Shown: positions 26,169-28,735 of the stretch, piece by piece
Layout of the letters: the number at the start of each line of letters is the position of its first letter
Position numbering within the stretch: the stretch's first letter is position 1
Assembly: GCA_945875975.1 (NCBI GenBank)
Contig: CAMCMD010000017.1
Location: 1 to 28,735, forward strand
Length of the DNA: 28,735 bases
Reading direction: 5' to 3'
Source: Rickettsia typhi
GTDB taxonomy: Bacteria; Pseudomonadota; Alphaproteobacteria; Rickettsiales; Rickettsiaceae
Notes under the pieces: model-generated
Databases searched by the model: none
Told to the model about the DNA's origin: nothing
What the model saw: the letters and a program-made list of their open reading frames with translations, nothing else
Program-made: the position numbers and the translations under genes

Positions 26169-27042
26169 TCCAAGCCTGACATATTTCCTCGGTTACTGCC
26201 TTTAGCTTCTCAACGCGCTGGATCAAATAAAGTAACTCTTCCTCAGTAATTTTATATGTTTTATCATAACGGGCTCTAATGTATGCTTCTTTAAGCAGAA
26301 TAAAAAGACGATTATGTTCGTCAGTATCACGAGGGAATATTTTTAATAGCTCATCACTATAGTTGCTAGCTAAACTGCCAAGCTTTTCAATATCATGGTC
26401 TCTGCCTTTATAACCGCTAAAGACCAACAAAACAGCATTATAAAAATTTTCAGTTGCTTGATGAAGCTCAAAGGCGCTTTTCTTAAAGTTATTTCTTTTT
26501 AAAGTGCTATAAGCATCAATTATGCATTCTGTACCATGGTAAAACCAGTCGTCAAAATACTCCTGAGCTATTTCTTTTCGCTCTTCCCAGCTTAATTCCT
26601 TAGGCTCTGCCAATTTAAACTCACCGCTATCATAAAGCAGAATTCCTTCTTTCTTAATATCAGAGAAAAAGTACCTGTTCTTTTCAAGCTCTTTATTTAA
26701 ATGGGCAATAGTTTCGGTAATTAAAGTCACCCGCGGGGTAAAACGAAGCATATCATTCAAACCTTTACGCTCTAATCTATCTTCTATTCTTCTCTCTAAA
26801 AAACTTCCTTTAAATCCAGCAAATTTTGGGCTTTTTGTCACTAACATAATATCTATATCACTCACATAACTATATGTTATATGGCCTTCCATATACGAGT
26901 CAATTACCCAAGTTCCTCTCGCATAAGAACCAAAGAGAATAATCATCGCTAGTTCATTCTTGGCAACGGCCAGAATTTCTTTAACAATTGCGTCAAGCCT
27001 TTCTTTAACTTCTAATGATCGTTTGGGTAGTTTTGTTTTCAT
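26143..27042 (-). CDS. Nucleotidyltransferase-HEPN domain protein
   Basis: 299 residues. The N-terminal half is a Pol-beta-like minimal nucleotidyltransferase: ILFGSYARGTW (G38, S39) and SDIDIML (D62, D64). Between them is an insertion of about a dozen residues, IDSYMEGHITYSYV, not usual in the family. The C-terminal half (about 150-290) is HEPN-like and all-helical: ELHQATENFYNAVLLVFSGY, a GRDHDIEKL helix and the ILLKEAYIRARYDKTYKITEEEL segment. I do not see the RNase-type R-x4-6-H motif, so RNase activity is doubtful. Separate MNT and HEPN genes form toxin-antitoxin pairs in which the transferase AMPylates the HEPN toxin; here both parts are in one chain, as in some stand-alone antibiotic-type nucleotidyltransferases. 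The start ATG at 27042 lacks a strong ribosome-binding site. Its substrate is unknown. Confidence 0.75.
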   Translation of the reverse strand: MKTKLPKRSLEVKERLDAIVKEILAVAKNELAMIILFGSYARGTWVIDSYMEGHITYSYVSDIDIMLVTKSPKFAGFKGSFLERRIEDRLERKGLNDMLRFTPRVTLITETIAHLNKELEKNRYFFSDIKKEGILLYDSGEFKLAEPKELSWEERKEIAQEYFDDWFYHGTECIIDAYSTLKRNNFKKSAFELHQATENFYNAVLLVFSGYKGRDHDIEKLGSLASNYSDELLKIFPRDTDEHNRLFILLKEAYIRARYDKTYKITEEELLYLIQRVEKLKAVTEEICQAWINQPLISS

Positions 27043-27190
27043 ACGTTTAGCTTAAGTTAGATGCATTGTGCCAATTATAATTGTTTGGGTTGGATTAGCA
27101 ACTATTTAGGTGGGTTGATCAAATTAAACGTCATACTGACTAATTGAAGCTTGAGCCTACCTCTTCGCCTAGGGTAAGCAACAGAAAAGG

Positions 27191-27211
27191 ATGCCGGATC
27201 GAGCCCGGCAT
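27191..27211. repeat. Perfect GC-rich palindrome (part of a dispersed repeat)
   Basis: ATGCCGG (27191-27197) and CCGGCAT (27205-27211) form a 7-bp GC-rich hairpin around a 7-nt loop in the otherwise gene-free gap 27043-27371. The sequence type (gccggatcgagcccggcatgacgg) is familiar from dispersed intergenic repeats of Rickettsiales. No T-tract follows on either strand, so it is listed as a repeat rather than a terminator. Confidence 0.5.
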
Positions 27212-27226
27212 GACGGTGTAGTAATG

Positions 27227-27321
27227 TCGTCATGCTGAACTTGATTTAGCCTCTCATGCAGCAAAATAAGGCCTAGGCCAAGAGGCAAGCGCAAGAGTTT
27301 CAACCAAGTTCACCATGACGA
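27227..27321. repeat. 95-bp palindromic repeat element with 17-bp inverted ends
   Basis: The outer arms 27227-27243 (tcgtcatgctgaacttg) and 27305-27321 are inverted copies with one mismatch. An inner GCCTC/GAGGC pair and the palindrome ggcctaggcc lie inside. A similar, more decayed element lies at 24638-24718. The structure is that of a miniature inverted-repeat or palindromic dispersed element. No open frame passes through it. Confidence 0.6.
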
Positions 27322-27371
27322 AATCATAGTCGATGACTAGTGAAGAGATTTATTGTTTAAAATAGCACGCT

Positions 27372-27722
27372 TCATCTTTTATCAAAGACACGAGCATCAA
27401 AAAACAATTCAATAGCTGAAATAAGATTATCTTCAAATATCATAAGCGCAGCTACACGGATAGTGCCAATTGGCTGTACGCAATTCAGATCATAAACCAG
27501 CATAGCCTGGTTACTAAAAGCGGTTTTTGTTCGCATCTTCACAGAATCAATAATCCCTAAAAATCCTTTAGCAGATTCAAGAACAGCTTCTTTCCCCTCT
27601 AGCTGCGCCAAAGGACCTAAAAACCTAACTTTTGGGTGCAAACATAATGCGATTTCATTTAAATCTTTATTATTCATTGCTGCATAGTAACTCTCAGCAA
27701 TGTTTAGGTTGAGTGCAGACAT
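27372..27722 (-). CDS. NTF2/SnoaL-like fold protein
   Basis: 116 residues from the ATG at 27722; the frame is open to another ATG at 27767, but the added residues (MLLKNNSTNIRIRK) fall outside the family fold. The NTF2-like pattern is clear: AESYYAAMNNKDLNEIALCLHPKVRFLGPLAQLEGKEAVL, then helix KGFLGIID and the sheet AMLVYDL, IRVAALMIFED, LISAIELFFD. Members range from polyketide cyclases to isomerases to ligand-binding proteins, so no reaction is assigned. It is a single-gene unit between a repeat element and the pentapeptide protein. Confidence 0.7.
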   Translation of the reverse strand: MSALNLNIAESYYAAMNNKDLNEIALCLHPKVRFLGPLAQLEGKEAVLESAKGFLGIIDSVKMRTKTAFSNQAMLVYDLNCVQPIGTIRVAALMIFEDNLISAIELFFDARVFDKR

Positions 27723-27838
27723 GGTTTTTCTAATTCTTATATTAGTTGAATTATTCTTTAATAACATTTAATTGGATATTTTTCAAACTCATTTTTGATT
27801 ATTATTTCCAAATAACAATTTCTCTAGAAGAAAAACAA

Positions 27839-28579
27839 TTACCATTTCGATACGTCTATCATACCATGAGCTTCAGGATCAAATCCTGGGGAAAATTTTG
27901 TGGGATGAATAATATAACTTTCAGGTTCTTCATTAAACTTTTTAAAGGAATTGGGAAAATCCGTTGCTAAAAACAAAATTATATTTCCATCATCATTATC
28001 TTTAATAACATCAAATTTTTTTGAATTATAAAATGCTCCCTTTAGCCTTGGCAAATTTTCATTATTTCTAAAATCAAAACCAGTTAAATCTGCTCCTATA
28101 AAATTTACTTTTTGTAAATTAGTTGTGGCCGAATACTTTGTATTGACAAAACTTGCTTCACAAAAATTACTCTGTTCTAAATTTGCTTCTGACAAATCGC
28201 ATTCATTAAATGTTGTAAAAGCAAAATTAGTATTATGCATATCTGCAAACTGAAATTTAACTTCATAAAAATTACTTTCTTGAAATAAATTATTTTTTAA
28301 AACTGCATTAGAAAGATCTAATTTTATAAAATTAGATCTTTTAAAATCAGCACCACGTTCTATAGAATCTTCCCAAAAAGTTTTTCCTTTTATGAATTTT
28401 GTGCCAATGAATTTGAACCCTATTAAATCTAAATTTTTCAAAATTTTCTTATTATGTGCCAACAAATGACTCAATTCTTCATATATCATTGGATGTTCTA
28501 AATCAAAAAAAGGCAATAAAGATTGAATACCCCCTATAATATTATAAATTTTTGGTTCTACAGGAATTTTTAATTTCAT
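27839..28579 (-). CDS. Pentapeptide-repeat protein
   Basis: 246 residues. Residues about 50-170 form a pentapeptide array with the A(D/N)Lxx pattern: FIGTKF, GADFKRSNFIKLDLSNAVL, NLFQESNF, ADMHNTNFAFTTFNECDLSE, ANLEQSNFCEASF and VNFIGADLTGFDF. Such arrays fold as a right-handed quadrilateral beta-helix. Some family members mimic DNA and bind gyrase or topoisomerase IV, but many have unrelated or unknown roles. The N-terminus is not a signal peptide, and the C-terminal 70 residues are a separate unrecognised part (ending DVSKW). It lies against an IS-like end, and this flank looks accessory. It should be cytosolic. Confidence 0.85.
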   Translation of the reverse strand: MKLKIPVEPKIYNIIGGIQSLLPFFDLEHPMIYEELSHLLAHNKKILKNLDLIGFKFIGTKFIKGKTFWEDSIERGADFKRSNFIKLDLSNAVLKNNLFQESNFYEVKFQFADMHNTNFAFTTFNECDLSEANLEQSNFCEASFVNTKYSATTNLQKVNFIGADLTGFDFRNNENLPRLKGAFYNSKKFDVIKDNDDGNIILFLATDFPNSFKKFNEEPESYIIHPTKFSPGFDPEAHGMIDVSKW

Positions 28580-28594
28580 AGATGGAATTGTTGT

Positions 28595-28673
28595 GCGCCA
28601 AGCATACTAGTCCACTAAAAATGAATCTGCGCCAAGCATACTAGTCCACCCCTGCGCCAGAAGAGAAGTCCAC
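28595..28673. mobile_element. Probable insertion-sequence end with iterated 21-bp sites
   Basis: Three copies of a gcgcca...gtccac site lie at 28595-28615, 28629-28649 (both identical over 21 bp: gcgccaagcatactag plus tccac) and 28654-28673 (shortened and diverged in the middle). Multiple repeats at the end are characteristic of IS21-family elements, whose transposase IstA binds such sites. The IS body would have to be outside the window or missing. The family name is from memory; the repeats are seen directly. The last 60 bases (28674-28735) show nothing else. Confidence 0.5.
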
Positions 28674-28735
28674 TTTCAAAAGAAAAAAAGAGTGATAATT
28701 TAGTTAACACATTGGTTAATTAAATTAGAGTTTAA

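Noticed and set aside
28595..28673. Three repeated sites considered as a short CRISPR array
   Set aside because: Spacers would be only about 4-13 bp, the third copy is diverged, and no cas genes are near; an IS end explains it better.

Overview
The window looks like a stretch of an AT-rich alphaproteobacterial genome from an obligately intracellular Rickettsiales, most likely Rickettsiaceae. The main pointers are a 2037-residue surface autotransporter with an OmpB/Sca-like signal peptide, Gly/Asn/Ala-rich passenger and C-terminal beta-domain; a ProP-type MFS transporter; HemF; a 738-residue ParC; and palindromic dispersed repeats of a rickettsial kind. No genus is claimed.

Left flank (1-690): a probable insertion-sequence end with two copies of a 12-bp repeat abuts a K+ transporter (kup) fragment truncated at both ends. 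Minus-strand block (732-9306): tamA, tamB, parC and a membrane-anchored FMN/Fe-S glutamate-synthase-like protein follow one another with gaps of about 10-50 bp and may be co-transcribed. TamA/TamB is the outer-membrane insertion module that could serve the autotransporter encoded further along. A 430-bp gap (9307-9750) separates this from the next block; it holds what looks like a decayed transposase fragment and a candidate promoter.

Plus-strand block (9751-16740): an orphan membrane histidine kinase, then an envelope cluster (cpoB/ybgF, a YfgM-like TPR membrane protein, a BamB-like lipoprotein), then a ProP-like MFS permease, a YraN nuclease-fold protein, hemF and a DUF1653 gene, mostly tightly spaced. 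Next come small unrecognised genes (16941-17698), a tRNA with a CAU anticodon on the minus strand with a clear promoter, and an unusually GC-rich, foldable intergenic segment (about 17930-18111) that I read as a structured non-coding RNA ending in a perfect AT-rich hairpin.

Surface-protein block (18204-25989, minus): the giant autotransporter has its own terminator and a candidate promoter. Its passenger carries an A-B-A-B internal duplication. Beside it lies an exported penicillin-binding/class-C-beta-lactamase-like serine hydrolase whose mature N-terminus is a tandem 7-residue AAKE repeat encoded by 21-bp DNA repeats.

Right flank (26100-28735): an accessory-looking region with a nucleotidyltransferase-HEPN protein, a strong Shine-Dalgarno followed by only a 10-codon response-regulator-like stub, palindromic repeat elements, an NTF2/SnoaL-like protein, a pentapeptide-repeat protein, and a second probable IS end with three iterated sites. 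The strongest candidates for something new are the structured RNA, the AAKE-repeat hydrolase, the nucleotidyltransferase-HEPN protein and the unrecognised small gene cluster.
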